A DNA stretch of 50,345 nucleotides from an uncultured Bacillaceae bacterium. Lineage in GTDB: Bacteria; Bacillota; Bacilli; Bacillales; Amphibacillaceae. Positions 33,351 through 41,541 of the stretch are shown here, piece by piece. The notes under the pieces were generated by a model. The model was not told the DNA's origin. It saw nothing but the letters and a program-made list of their open reading frames with translations, and did not search any database. The stretch is taken from NCBI GenBank assembly GCA_937925695.1, contig CALAMD010000044.1:1-50345 (forward strand), written 5' to 3'. Position numbers and translations under genes: made by a program. How positions within the stretch are numbered: the first letter of the stretch is position 1; every line of letters begins with the position of its first letter.

Positions 33351-33845
33351 TTAGTCAAATAATCGTGTGAAGTTAATCCGTTTATGAATAAAGTAAATAA
33401 TCGGTATTCCGATCGCCATAACGACAAACTCGCCAATTGCTGTTGTCAGCCAAGTAATCCAGAAGGGGAATTCTAATGCTAATGTAAGCATAAATGCAAC
33501 GATGTACATATTAAAGGTGAAAACTAATGTATTAATGGCCATTAACCATAATTTATTATGCACATAGCGTCCGATCCACATCGTAATTAGCAATGAAATA
33601 ATTGATTGAGATAATCCGAGTATTTCATAAGCCCCTAATGTAGACATGAATAAATTGGCTAAAAATACACCAACAATAATGCCCCAAAAATATTTACGGT
33701 TAAACACGATTAAATGATTAAAGATTTCAGAAACTCGAAATTGAATGTTGGTAAAACCAAACGGGGCAATCGTTGCTGTAACAGCAATATAAAGCGCAGC
33801 TAATAAACCATTGATGGCTATCACTTTAATATTAAGTTTTTTCAT
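33351..33845 (-). CDS. queT: Queuosine precursor ECF S-component QueT
   Basis: Membrane S-component that imports a queuosine precursor such as preQ1. It has about five helices and the family opening (LAALYIAVTATIAPFGFTNIQFRVSEIFNHL), with the conserved IQFRVSE signature of QueT. The length of 164 residues is typical. A preQ1-I riboswitch lies in its leader, which independently supports the substrate. It needs an EcfA1-A2-T module, and one is encoded 7 kb away in the EET operon. It is transcribed alone and converges on eetB. Confidence 0.93.
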   Translation of the reverse strand: MKKLNIKVIAINGLLAALYIAVTATIAPFGFTNIQFRVSEIFNHLIVFNRKYFWGIIVGVFLANLFMSTLGAYEILGLSQSIISLLITMWIGRYVHNKLWLMAINTLVFTFNMYIVAFMLTLALEFPFWITWLTTAIGEFVVMAIGIPIIYFIHKRINFTRLFD

Positions 33846-33854
33846 TTTTTACTC

Positions 33855-33894
33855 TCCCTTAGTATTTTTTACGTGGGATGGTTTCGAACCACGG
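33855..33894 (-). ncRNA. PreQ1-I riboswitch
   Basis: Read on the minus strand: a 5-bp P1 stem CGTGG/CCACG enclosing a 12-nt loop, then an A-rich tail and TACTAAGGGAG. This is the compact preQ1 class I layout of hairpin plus A-rich strand folding back as a pseudoknot. The tail overlaps the Shine-Dalgarno AAGGGAG 7-14 nt before the queT ATG, so ligand binding should block translation initiation. Confidence 0.88.
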
Positions 33895-34287
33895 TGATCA
33901 AGTCACAATGAGCTAGTATAAAGAATATTGGTCAATCTGTCAAATATACCTTCTTGATGAATTCTTTCAAAAAGACAGCTGTATAGCCTAGCTTCGTCAA
34001 CTATGGGCATTGTTTGTCATATTCATGACTTTTACTTTAATCAAACGATTGTTTGAAGAAATTTCGCTACTTTATTTGATAATCAGATAGGGAAGATTGA
34101 TGAGTACTAACTGTTTTATCTGAAGGATAGGGTAAGTAATCTTTATGCTTAACAACAAAGAAAATGATTACAAATTACACCAAGCAAAAAGTATCCACCT
34201 TTTATGCTTAACAACACTTGGTCCCGATAACAAGTTAGCCCTTCGTTGAATAGTATGTAAGGATATGAATGCAATGGGGGCGAAAAT
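33895..34287. promoter_or_regulatory. Intergenic region with a palindrome and a 16-bp direct repeat
   Basis: No gene is visible here. It holds the palindrome TCAAAC-GATT-GTTTGA (34041-34056), shaped like a TetR-family operator, and two copies of TTTATGCTTAACAACA (34142-34157 and 34201-34216), 59 bp apart, upstream of the spore hydrolase gene. No clear sigma-E or sigma-G promoter was identified. Confidence 0.4.
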
Positions 34288-35709
34288 ATGGAAATTCATG
34301 TTATCAGAACCAATGATACATTATGGAATATCGCAAGACAGTATGGTGCTGATATAGAGCAAATTATCTTGTTAAATGACCTACAAGATCCTAATACATT
34401 AGTCGTAGGGCAGGCTATCGTTATTCCTGACCCACTTCGCGAGTATGTTGTTAAACCTGGGGATGTACTTTGGCAAATTGCTGCTAGATATTCGGTATCA
34501 GTACAAGATTTGAGTGCATACAACCAAATTACCAATCCGTCGTTAATTTTTCCTGGTCAATTACTGTTTATGCCATACGTGTTGTATCCTGTTCAACAAG
34601 GGGATAATTTATGGTCGATTGCTCAACGCTATGGGGTTACAATTCAAGAAATTGCCCAAATGAATCAGTTAACGAACGTTTCTTTTATTTATATTGGCCA
34701 ACTATTGAGAATTCCAAACAGAGCCAAACCATCAACAGAAGTAAATGCCTACACAACCGAAATCGATGAAGCAGGTCGTTTAGAAGTATTGCAATTAGGC
34801 AGGTATTTTACTTACTTATCTCCGTTTATGTATAGTATGCGCGAAGATGGCACAATCACGGATCTACAAGATGAGGGACTCATTGAGGCAGCACAATTGA
34901 ATGAAGTGTTACCATTATTGGTGTTAACAAATTTTAGAAATAGTGAATTCGATTCAGATCTGGCAGCCAGTGTGCTTAGAAATCCAGAAGTTCAAGAAAC
35001 ATTGATTACAAATCTATTAGCAGAGATGAAAACAAAAGGCTACTCGGGATTAAATATTGACTTTGAATATATCTATCCTGAAGATCGGGAAAATTATAAT
35101 AATTTTCTTCGTCGGGTAGTTCAACGGCTGCATCCTGAGGGATTTTCTGTTTCGACAGCAGTCGCACCGAAAGAAAGGGCAGATCAAGAAGGATTGCTAT
35201 ATGAAGCCCACGATTATCGAGCCCATGGTGAGATTGTTGACTTTGTTGTGCTGATGACTTATGAATGGGGCTGGGCAGGTGGCAGACCATGGGCAATAGC
35301 ACCAATTAATAAAGTTCGTGATGTGTTAGATTATGCCGTCACTGAGATCCCCCCTGAAAAAATCTTAATGGGTGTACCACTATATGGAAGAGATTGGCGC
35401 ATACCTTGGGAAGAAGGCACCTTTGCGCGAACAGTTAGTCCTAAGGAGGCGGTCGATTTAGCAGCTAGATATGGAGTAGCGATTCAATACGATGAAACTT
35501 ACCAATCACCATTCTTTCAATACACAGATGAGAATGGTCAAAGGCATGAAGTCTGGTTTGAAGATGCTAGGAGCATGCAAGTAAAATATGATACGGTTAA
35601 ACAATATGGTCTTAGAGGAATAAGCTATTGGGTGTTAGGCAACCCATTTCCTCAAAACTGGCCCGTTTTACAAAACAATTTTTTTATTAGCAAAATCACT
35701 AATGAATAA
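34288..35709 (+). CDS. LysM-GH18 spore peptidoglycan hydrolase, YaaH/SleL-like
   Basis: Predicted N-acetylglucosaminidase acting on spore cortex during germination. Three LysM domains (about residues 2-46, 50-94 and 96-140) bind peptidoglycan; a GH18 domain fills about 148-473. The catalytic acid lies in SGLNIDFEYI (about 254-261), corresponding to the DxxDxE motif. There is no signal peptide, as in YaaH and SleL, which are made in the mother cell and assembled on the forespore. Those proteins usually have two LysM domains, so the third is a difference. The ATG follows GGGGGCG. A hairpin terminator follows at 35722-35753. Confidence 0.88.
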   Translation: MEIHVIRTNDTLWNIARQYGADIEQIILLNDLQDPNTLVVGQAIVIPDPLREYVVKPGDVLWQIAARYSVSVQDLSAYNQITNPSLIFPGQLLFMPYVLYPVQQGDNLWSIAQRYGVTIQEIAQMNQLTNVSFIYIGQLLRIPNRAKPSTEVNAYTTEIDEAGRLEVLQLGRYFTYLSPFMYSMREDGTITDLQDEGLIEAAQLNEVLPLLVLTNFRNSEFDSDLAASVLRNPEVQETLITNLLAEMKTKGYSGLNIDFEYIYPEDRENYNNFLRRVVQRLHPEGFSVSTAVAPKERADQEGLLYEAHDYRAHGEIVDFVVLMTYEWGWAGGRPWAIAPINKVRDVLDYAVTEIPPEKILMGVPLYGRDWRIPWEEGTFARTVSPKEAVDLAARYGVAIQYDETYQSPFFQYTDENGQRHEVWFEDARSMQVKYDTVKQYGLRGISYWVLGNPFPQNWPVLQNNFFISKITNE

Positions 35710-35721
35710 TTTATTAACGAG

Positions 35722-35753
35722 CTATCGAATGATTGACATTCGGTAGTTTTTTT
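35722..35753 (+). terminator. Terminator after the spore hydrolase gene
   Basis: CTATCGAATG pairs with CATTCGGTAG (one G-U pair) with a 5-nt loop, followed by seven T. Confidence 0.88.
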
Positions 35754-35830
35754 GTTGTCTTTCTTAATAAGATACTTTAATTAGCCATTGATCATGTGTT
35801 ATGATAAAGACAAATTGGGGGCCGTGAAAG

Positions 35831-36928
35831 ATGGAAATGATGCAAGAATATTTTTATTCAGATGACTTTAAATATCTTTTAATTGCGATTGGGATATTTT
35901 TATTGTTTTTAGTACTGAGAAAATTCTTTACAACTTACATATATAAATTATTGTTAAGGATTTTTAAAAAAACACCCACTGTGCTATTTACTCAAGTATT
36001 AGAAGCTTATGAAAAACCTGTTCAATGGTTATTTATCGTTATCGGTACATATGTTGCGATGGGTTATTTCCCCTATCTCGATCAAAGTAATGCGTTATTT
36101 GTCAAGTTGATTCAATCATCAATCATCGTGTTAATTAGCTGGGGACTGTTTAACTTAAGCTCTGCCACTTCGATCTTTTTTGAAAACTTGAAAAAACGCA
36201 TGAATTTTGCACTAGACGATATTTTAATCCCGTTTATTTCTAAAGCTATCCGAGCCATTATTGTGGCTATTAGTCTTACCATTATTTTAGAGATTTTTGA
36301 ATACAGTATTAGTGGATTTGTTGCTGGTTTAGGTCTTGGTGGTTTAGCGTTTGCTCTAGCAGCCCAAGATGCACTGTCGAACTTATTTGGTGGGTTTGTC
36401 ATCTTGACAGAGAGACCATTTACAATCGGTGATTGGATCCTAACGCCGAGTGTGGAAGGAACGGTAATAGATATTACTTTTAGAAGCACTAAAATTAGGA
36501 CGTTTGCCCAAGCCGAGGTCACCGTACCAAATTCTACATTAGCCAATGAACCGATCACCAATTGGAGCCGGATGGGTAAAAGAAGGGTCTACACGAAATT
36601 ACGTCTATCCTATGATACTCCGATTGAAAAACTTAAGACAGTCGTACGGAAAATCAATGATTTACTGAGGAATCATCCAGACATCCATCAGGAAACACTT
36701 TTTGTAACCTTTAATGAATATGCAGAAGATGGATCAGAAATCATGCTCTATTATTTCACGATCACGACGGTTTGGGGTGAATATTTAGCCGTTAGGGAGG
36801 AAATTAACTTTAAAATTATGCAAATTCTCGAAGATGAAGGAGTTTCCATTGCGATCCCAAGTCGACGTTTGTATACGCACCAGGAAACAGATGGGCTGAT
36901 AAATCAACAACAAGTGGAGAAAGAATAA
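35831..36928 (+). CDS. MscS-family mechanosensitive channel
   Basis: Membrane channel that opens on membrane tension to release solutes after osmotic downshift. It has about five hydrophobic segments (to residue 185), the pore-lining helix GLGGLAFALAAQDALSNLFGG with the Gly/Ala packing typical of MscS TM3, followed by the beta domain (ERPFTIGDWI) and a C-terminal cytoplasmic domain. The length is 365 residues, longer than E. coli MscS (286) but similar to YhdY-type homologues. The start follows GGGGGCC. It is a single-gene unit between two terminators. Confidence 0.93.
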   Translation: MEMMQEYFYSDDFKYLLIAIGIFLLFLVLRKFFTTYIYKLLLRIFKKTPTVLFTQVLEAYEKPVQWLFIVIGTYVAMGYFPYLDQSNALFVKLIQSSIIVLISWGLFNLSSATSIFFENLKKRMNFALDDILIPFISKAIRAIIVAISLTIILEIFEYSISGFVAGLGLGGLAFALAAQDALSNLFGGFVILTERPFTIGDWILTPSVEGTVIDITFRSTKIRTFAQAEVTVPNSTLANEPITNWSRMGKRRVYTKLRLSYDTPIEKLKTVVRKINDLLRNHPDIHQETLFVTFNEYAEDGSEIMLYYFTITTVWGEYLAVREEINFKIMQILEDEGVSIAIPSRRLYTHQETDGLINQQQVEKE

Positions 36929-36934
36929 GCAATG

Positions 36935-36973
36935 ATATCAGCTAGTGATTACATTCCTAGCTGATATTTTTTA
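36935..36973. terminator. Bidirectional terminator
   Basis: ATATCAGCTAG (36935-36945) pairs perfectly with CTAGCTGATAT (36957-36967), followed by T on the plus strand; it also overlaps the end of the converging DUF188 gene. Confidence 0.85.
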
Positions 36974-36974
36974 A

Positions 36975-37418
36975 TTACTGTTCAGTAATGAGTCTGTATA
37001 GTAATTCGATAAAGTTCTGTATGTCTTCTTTTGTTAATGGTTTTGGTCCTCTTGTTCGTTGACCACTTTTTCTTTTTTGGGCATTTATGTAGCGTGTTTG
37101 TAATAAATGATTGATGTTTTCTTCGGTATACATAAATCCTTTGTGATGGATAACGAGGCATTTTTTCGCTAACAGAAGTGAAGCAAGCCCATAATCTTGC
37201 GTGACCACAAGATCACCTTGTTTGGATAATTGTAAAATACGATAGTCCGTTGCATCAGCACCTTGGTCAACATAAATTGTCTCTACTTCTGGTGGATAAG
37301 CCTCATTCGAATAATGGGCAAAGCTTTGAACCATAACAACAGGAATATTGGCTTGCCTAGCAACAGTGATAATCTCTTGTTTGACCGGACAAGCATCAGC
37401 GTCAACATAAATTTTCAT
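36975..37418 (-). CDS. yqxD: YaiI/YqxD family (DUF188, UPF0178) protein
   Basis: Conserved protein with a PIN/NYN-like fold suggested for the family; biochemical function unknown. Visible hallmarks are the opening MKIYVDADACPVK, the YVDQGADATDYRI segment and DLVVTQDYGLASL, where aspartates could form a metal site. The ATG at 37418 was chosen because AAGGAG lies 6-7 nt upstream; a longer in-frame start would extend before the family N-terminus. The length is 147 residues, typical. Confidence 0.88.
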   Translation of the reverse strand: MKIYVDADACPVKQEIITVARQANIPVVMVQSFAHYSNEAYPPEVETIYVDQGADATDYRILQLSKQGDLVVTQDYGLASLLLAKKCLVIHHKGFMYTEENINHLLQTRYINAQKRKSGQRTRGPKPLTKEDIQNFIELLYRLITEQ

Positions 37419-37601
37419 GATATTCTCCTTACTCTTAACCATCTATCGTGATCATAAAGTGAAGGAATCCAGTTGTCAACTGAGGATTAAGATCCGAAGA
37501 GTCATTTATATCTTGCTAAAAGAGGAATAACATAAGCAATCATGGTGATAATTTGATATACTACTTATCATAATGTATTGATTCGTTAGGGAGGAAATAT
37601 T

Positions 37602-38423
37602 TTGGAAAATAATAAAAGGTTGCATAAAGAAGCGATGGACATGCTCAAGAAAACGAGTAGAACCTTTTATATCCCGATCACCATGCTTGGAACAACTTTG
37701 AAAAAAACAGTTGGTGCTGCCTATTTATGTATGCGGGCAATCGATGAAATAGAGGACCATGTTACCTTGGATGCAGAGACAAAAGTATATTTGCTTCGTT
37801 CCACGAGTGATCTGTTGATTGATGATTTTAATGAAGATGATTATCAACAATTGGTTCAGCCATATGAATCTGTATTACCTGAAGTTACGTTAAGATTAGG
37901 CGATTGGCTTCAATTTTGTCCATCTGAGATCGTAAATAAGGTAAAAGAGGCAACGAGTACAATGGCTCAAGGTATGGCAAAATGGGTTGAAAAAGATTGG
38001 GATATCCAAACAAAAGACGATCTAGATGACTATACGTATTATGTGGCGGGATTAGTCGGCGTCATGCTTTCAGATATTTGGAAATGGCATGATAATCTAG
38101 ATACAGATTATGACTTAGCGATTGGTTATGGTAGAGGCTTGCAAGCAGTGAATGTCCTTCGTAATGAAGATGAGGACTATGAAGAACGGGGCGTCAGATT
38201 TTTCCCAACTGGCTGGAACCGCGATGACATGTTTGCTTATGCAGAAGAAAACCTTGCTTTAGCAGATGAATATATGAAGGATATTACAGAGCGCCGTATC
38301 AGTTTGTTTTGTAAAATACCCCTTGCACTAGCTAAGAAAACTTTAGCAGCACTGAAAAGCGGTAAAGAAAAAATGACGAGAGAAGAAGTTCACCAAGTTG
38401 TAGATCAAATAACGAAAGAATAG
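37602..38423 (+). CDS. Squalene/phytoene synthase family protein, YisP-like
   Basis: Isoprenoid enzyme of the trans-prenyltransferase head-to-head fold. The first aspartate-rich motif is AIDEIEDH (about residues 46-53) and the second is NEDEDYEERG (about 183-192), where D/E residues would bind Mg-diphosphate. The N-terminus AMDMLKKTSRTFYIPI is close to B. subtilis YisP, which hydrolyses farnesyl diphosphate to farnesol rather than making squalene. No crt genes or squalene cyclase lie nearby, so the YisP-type role is favoured, without proof. The gene has a TTG start 7 nt after GGGAGG. The length is 273 residues. Confidence 0.83.
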   Translation: MENNKRLHKEAMDMLKKTSRTFYIPITMLGTTLKKTVGAAYLCMRAIDEIEDHVTLDAETKVYLLRSTSDLLIDDFNEDDYQQLVQPYESVLPEVTLRLGDWLQFCPSEIVNKVKEATSTMAQGMAKWVEKDWDIQTKDDLDDYTYYVAGLVGVMLSDIWKWHDNLDTDYDLAIGYGRGLQAVNVLRNEDEDYEERGVRFFPTGWNRDDMFAYAEENLALADEYMKDITERRISLFCKIPLALAKKTLAALKSGKEKMTREEVHQVVDQITKE

Positions 38424-38425
38424 CA

Positions 38426-38456
38426 AATAGGCTGTTATAGGAACAGCCTATTTTTT
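38426..38456 (+). terminator. Terminator after the YisP-like gene
   Basis: An 11-bp perfect stem AATAGGCTGTT/AACAGCCTATT with a 5-nt loop, then TTTT. Confidence 0.88.
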
Positions 38457-38609
38457 ATTGAAAAATACTCTTTTAGGCATCGTCAATGATTGAGTTTTTT
38501 ATCCCTGAATATAATGAAATAAGCAAACCCTTTCCCACGCACATTGCGAAAAAATTACTTCTCATGGAAAGTAACAGTCATGAAAAAAAGCAAATCGCGT
38601 TCATAAAAT

Positions 38610-38646
38610 ATGACTCCTCCTGATGTTATTCCTGAGAAGGAGTCAT
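38610..38646 (-). terminator. Terminator after the Pro/Gly-rich gene
   Basis: ATGACTCCT (38610-38618) pairs with AGGAGTCAT (38638-38646), with ATTTTAT following on the minus strand. Positions 38457-38609 hold nothing I can identify. Confidence 0.7.
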
Positions 38647-38666
38647 GTGTCTAGATGATTAGCTGG

Positions 38667-39080
38667 TTAAAAGCATTGGAATGATTGGATTCGGTTCAAA
38701 TCAATGCCGAAATAAACCCATCTAAATCCTGACCATCTAAAACCCGCAACCGAGTTTCTACCAACAAAAGTCGGATAAAACCAAAATGCATCTCTTGCTA
38801 ACCAAATATACGTAAATCGGAACAAGCAACCCCTAATCGCTCCTGGATCTATGGCAAAGGTTTGGAATTGGGGTTGAGTTGGTGTAAAAGATGGTGGTGG
38901 CGTTTGTGGTGCCCCAGCCGTTTGCCCCCCAGGAAAACTAGGGCTAGGTCCACCCGGTCCTTGCCCAGGGAACGGTCCTTGGGGTCCAGGGAATAATCCT
39001 GGTAGTAGCCAGTTAAAAAACTGTGACCCAAATGGCTGATTCTGCCTTGTCTCATCATCAGGTGAATATTGGTTATACAT
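38667..39080 (-). CDS. Pro/Gly-rich protein with conserved aromatic C-terminal domain, function unknown
   Basis: Small protein of 137 residues. Residues 1-25 are polar, 26-75 are a low-complexity stretch rich in proline, glycine and glutamine (FPGPQGPFPG type), and 76-137 form a compact domain rich in Trp, Tyr and Phe (CLFRFTYIWL, FWFYPTFVG, GFRWVYFGIDL). No signal peptide or membrane helix is clear. The ribosome binding site AAGGAGG precedes ATG with good spacing. The composition recalls spore coat or surface proteins of bacilli, but I cannot assign a family with certainty. It is divergent from brxC. Confidence 0.68.
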   Translation of the reverse strand: MYNQYSPDDETRQNQPFGSQFFNWLLPGLFPGPQGPFPGQGPGGPSPSFPGGQTAGAPQTPPPSFTPTQPQFQTFAIDPGAIRGCLFRFTYIWLARDAFWFYPTFVGRNSVAGFRWSGFRWVYFGIDLNRIQSFQCF

Positions 39081-39226
39081 GTTACATCCTCCTTAGCAAT
39101 AAAAAATACCTCTCCTCCTTAATATATGGGTAGCGAAGTTTAGTGGTACTGCCTTTTCTATTTTTAGTGCATAAATACGCTGGAATTAATTACAATAAAG
39201 GTAACGATATGTAAGGAGGAAAAGAA

Positions 39227-39580
39227 ATGCCTCAACTTGAAGAACTCCATGAAGTAGAAGAATTGTCAGCAGTCGTTGAAAACTCAAAAGAAAAACCAGT
39301 ATTTATTTTTAAACGGAGCATGACCTGCCCTATTAGTGCTGAGGCTTTTAGTCAGTTTCAAACATTTACCGAACAGACGAACGCAGAAATTGCACCCTAT
39401 GTTGTTAAAGTTCGGGAAACGCGAGAAGTATCTAATAAAATTGCTGAGATGACACATATTGAACATCAATCACCACAGGTCTTAATGATGATCGATGAAG
39501 AGGTTCTCTGGCATACATCCCATAGTGATATTACCGTTGATAGCCTAGAAGATGCATTAAAACAATATGGTTCCATGTAA
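39227..39580 (+). CDS. brxC: Monothiol bacilliredoxin BrxC (YtxJ family)
   Basis: Small thioredoxin-fold protein of the bacillithiol redox system, which removes bacillithiol from oxidised proteins. The active site is TCPIS (Cys near residue 31) in FKRSMTCPISAEAF, with a cis-proline region HQSPQVLMM and the HTSHSDIT C-terminal motif typical of YtxJ. The length of 117 residues is about normal. It starts with ATG 6-7 nt after AAGGAGG. The next bases form a strong terminator, so the gene is monocistronic. It implies that the organism makes bacillithiol. Confidence 0.92.
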   Translation: MPQLEELHEVEELSAVVENSKEKPVFIFKRSMTCPISAEAFSQFQTFTEQTNAEIAPYVVKVRETREVSNKIAEMTHIEHQSPQVLMMIDEEVLWHTSHSDITVDSLEDALKQYGSM

Positions 39581-39632
39581 AAAAATGTACTTATCAAAAT
39601 GGGAGATTGAGATTTGATAAGTACATTTTTTG
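39581..39632 (+). terminator. Terminator after brxC
   Basis: An 18-bp perfect stem (39581-39598 with 39613-39630), directly after the brxC stop codon and ending in a T run. Confidence 0.9.
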
Positions 39633-39688
39633 TTTACTTGTTTTATTATTATAGGCGTTAGTATGCGTGATCTTATTAACTTTGGTGA

Positions 39689-40100
39689 ATCTAATGTGAG
39701 TGCACAGGGGTGGTTTTGATATGTTCATCAACATTGGAGCGTTTAAATTTAACGAACTCGGTTAAATAGTTGTTGTTCCTTCACATTAGGTTGTTTAAAT
39801 TTAACGAACTCGGTTAAATAGTTGTTGTTCCTTCACATTAGGTTGTTTAAATTTAACGAACTCAGTTAAATAGTTGTTGTTCGTCCACATTAGAGCGTTT
39901 AAAATTAACGAACTCGATTAAATTATGTAGTTCGTTAACATTGGAACGTTTAAAATGAACAAACGAGCTTTATTTGTTGCCGTCGTCAATAATTAGCGTA
40001 TCTAATAGCAAACAAGTTTAATATATTGTAATTCACTTACATTGTCATGTTTAAATGATGCCGACTAGATAATTGCTACATAGTTTATCAGTATTTTGTG
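39689..40100. repeat. Degenerate tandem repeat, about eight units of 50-52 bp
   Basis: Units start at about 39689, 39741, 39793, 39845, 39897, 39948, 39998 and 40049. Units at 39741 and 39793 are identical over all 52 bp, 39845 has a handful of differences, and the outer units are increasingly diverged, so the array grew in the middle. The core is GTTTAAATTTAACGAACTC, and each good unit contains ATTTAAC-N7-GTTAAAT, a 7-bp inverted repeat. The period is not a multiple of three and no ORF crosses it. There are no unique spacers, so it is not CRISPR. It fills the brxC-thiE gap. Confidence 0.85.
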
Positions 40101-40142
40101 TTAAAAATGCACTGGAAATTTCCTAGTTTTAAAAGTTTATTT

Positions 40143-40760
40143 TTATATATTGGTAACTTCAACTTCGATATTGCTTGCTTCTGTTATAGCTGAGATAACA
40201 GCCACACCGTCAGCTCCTGCGGCTATCACGCTTGCTGCATTGTCGGTATTGATACCACCGATGCCAACGAGCGGAAGCTGTGGATGTTTGTTTCGTAATT
40301 GCTTAATCCATTTCAATCCCACCGGTTTTTTCGCATCTACTTTTGTTGTCGTTTTGAAAATTGGACCAGCACCGATATAATCAATCAATGAAATAGGGCT
40401 TTGATTAAGTTCATCAGTATTTGATATTGACAGCCCGACGATTTTATTGGGTAAGAGTTCACGGATAACTGCCACCGATAGGTCATCTTGTCCGACATGA
40501 ATTCCATCTGCATGAAGCGGCTCTACTAAGTCTAGATCATCGTTGACGATAAATAAAATATCATACTTGGCACATATGTCTCTTAGTCTCAGTCCTAGTT
40601 CTAGCTTTGCGTCACCTACTAGTGAACCAGGTCCCTTTTCACGAAATTGGAAGGCAGTTATGCCTGCTTTGGCGGCTTCAGTTAAAATTTCGATAGGGTC
40701 TTGTCGGCAATTTTGACTGCCCATAATGAAATATTTTCGTAATTTACTTCGTAGGTTCAT
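40143..40760 (-). CDS. thiE: Thiamine-phosphate synthase
   Basis: Joins HMP-PP and the thiazole phosphate to give thiamine phosphate. The TIM-barrel motifs are FQFREKGPGS (diphosphate binding), FIVNDDLDLVEPLHADGIHVGQDDL (Mg and HMP site), GAGPIFKTTTK and GIGGINTDNAASVIAAGADGVAVISAI. The length of 205 residues is normal. It is the last gene of thiDME, 3 nt after thiM. Confidence 0.95.
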   Translation of the reverse strand: MNLRSKLRKYFIMGSQNCRQDPIEILTEAAKAGITAFQFREKGPGSLVGDAKLELGLRLRDICAKYDILFIVNDDLDLVEPLHADGIHVGQDDLSVAVIRELLPNKIVGLSISNTDELNQSPISLIDYIGAGPIFKTTTKVDAKKPVGLKWIKQLRNKHPQLPLVGIGGINTDNAASVIAAGADGVAVISAITEASNIEVEVTNI

Positions 40761-40763
40761 CAG

Positions 40764-41540
40764 CTATTTCTTCCTTTCTAATGTTTCAAAATCATAGGAA
40801 AGCGCATCGAGAAAATGGGGTAAAAATGTTCCCGGTCCAGAGACGTTCGGATGTGTAGCAGCATATTCAGCAGCTAATCCAAAAAAATTCACGGCTGTAA
40901 ATGCTTGCTTTTCAATCGGATCATCGGTTGTTAAACAGGCTGTTAAGATGGAACCAAGTAAACAACCAGCCCCGGTAATTTTGGTTAAATAAATGTGACC
41001 TGATTGATTTTTAATGACTTGTTGATCTTTTGTACATATAACGTCCGTTTGTCCAGTGACGACAGCCGTTGTTTGGAATTTTTCACTCACTTTTCGCGCA
41101 ATTTTTTCTGTATTGCCGTCATCTATTGATTCAACACCCTTTGTTTGCCAAGGGATATCAACGAGATGGGCGAGCTCACCAGCATTTCCTTTGATGAGGG
41201 TAACTTTTACATTTGTTAAAATATCTTCGACAGCGGATCGTCGATATGGTGTGGCTGCTACACCAACTGGATCAAGCACAACAGGAATCCCAACCTCATT
41301 AGCCGTTTTCCCAGCTTTGATCATCGCTGGAAGATCATGTTTTACTAAGGTCCCAATATTGATCAGGACACCATCGGCCATTCTGGCAATTTCGTGAACT
41401 TCCTCCTGAGCTTTAGCCATGATAGGAGAACCACCAAACGCGAGTAGGCCATTGGCGGAAAAATTCATGACGACCTGATTAGTTAAATGATGAATCAGTG
41501 GGTTCTTACGCCGAACGTCAACCAATAAGTCTTCTTTCAT
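40764..41540 (-). CDS. thiM: Hydroxyethylthiazole kinase
   Basis: Salvage kinase that phosphorylates hydroxyethylthiazole. Ribokinase-like fold with NPLIHHLTNQVVMNFSANGLLAFGGSPIMA near the N-terminus and the anion-hole motif KITGAGCLLGS, where Cys is the usual catalytic residue. A longer open frame exists, but the ATG at 41540 has GGAGG just upstream and gives the normal N-terminus (KEDLLVDVRRKNPL). The length is 258 residues. It starts within 2 nt of the thiD stop codon. Confidence 0.95.
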   Translation of the reverse strand: MKEDLLVDVRRKNPLIHHLTNQVVMNFSANGLLAFGGSPIMAKAQEEVHEIARMADGVLINIGTLVKHDLPAMIKAGKTANEVGIPVVLDPVGVAATPYRRSAVEDILTNVKVTLIKGNAGELAHLVDIPWQTKGVESIDDGNTEKIARKVSEKFQTTAVVTGQTDVICTKDQQVIKNQSGHIYLTKITGAGCLLGSILTACLTTDDPIEKQAFTAVNFFGLAAEYAATHPNVSGPGTFLPHFLDALSYDFETLERKK

Positions 41541-41541
41541 G

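Noticed and set aside
33351..33845. FmnA, the flavin S-component of the EET locus
   Set aside because: The IQFRVSE signature and the preQ1-I riboswitch identify it as QueT.
36112..36561. Minus-strand frame of 149 codons within the MscS gene
   Set aside because: It mirrors the conserved pore region of MscS and lacks a plausible start.
39689..40100. Possible CRISPR array
   Set aside because: The whole 52-bp unit repeats with no unique spacers, units decay outward, and no cas genes are present.
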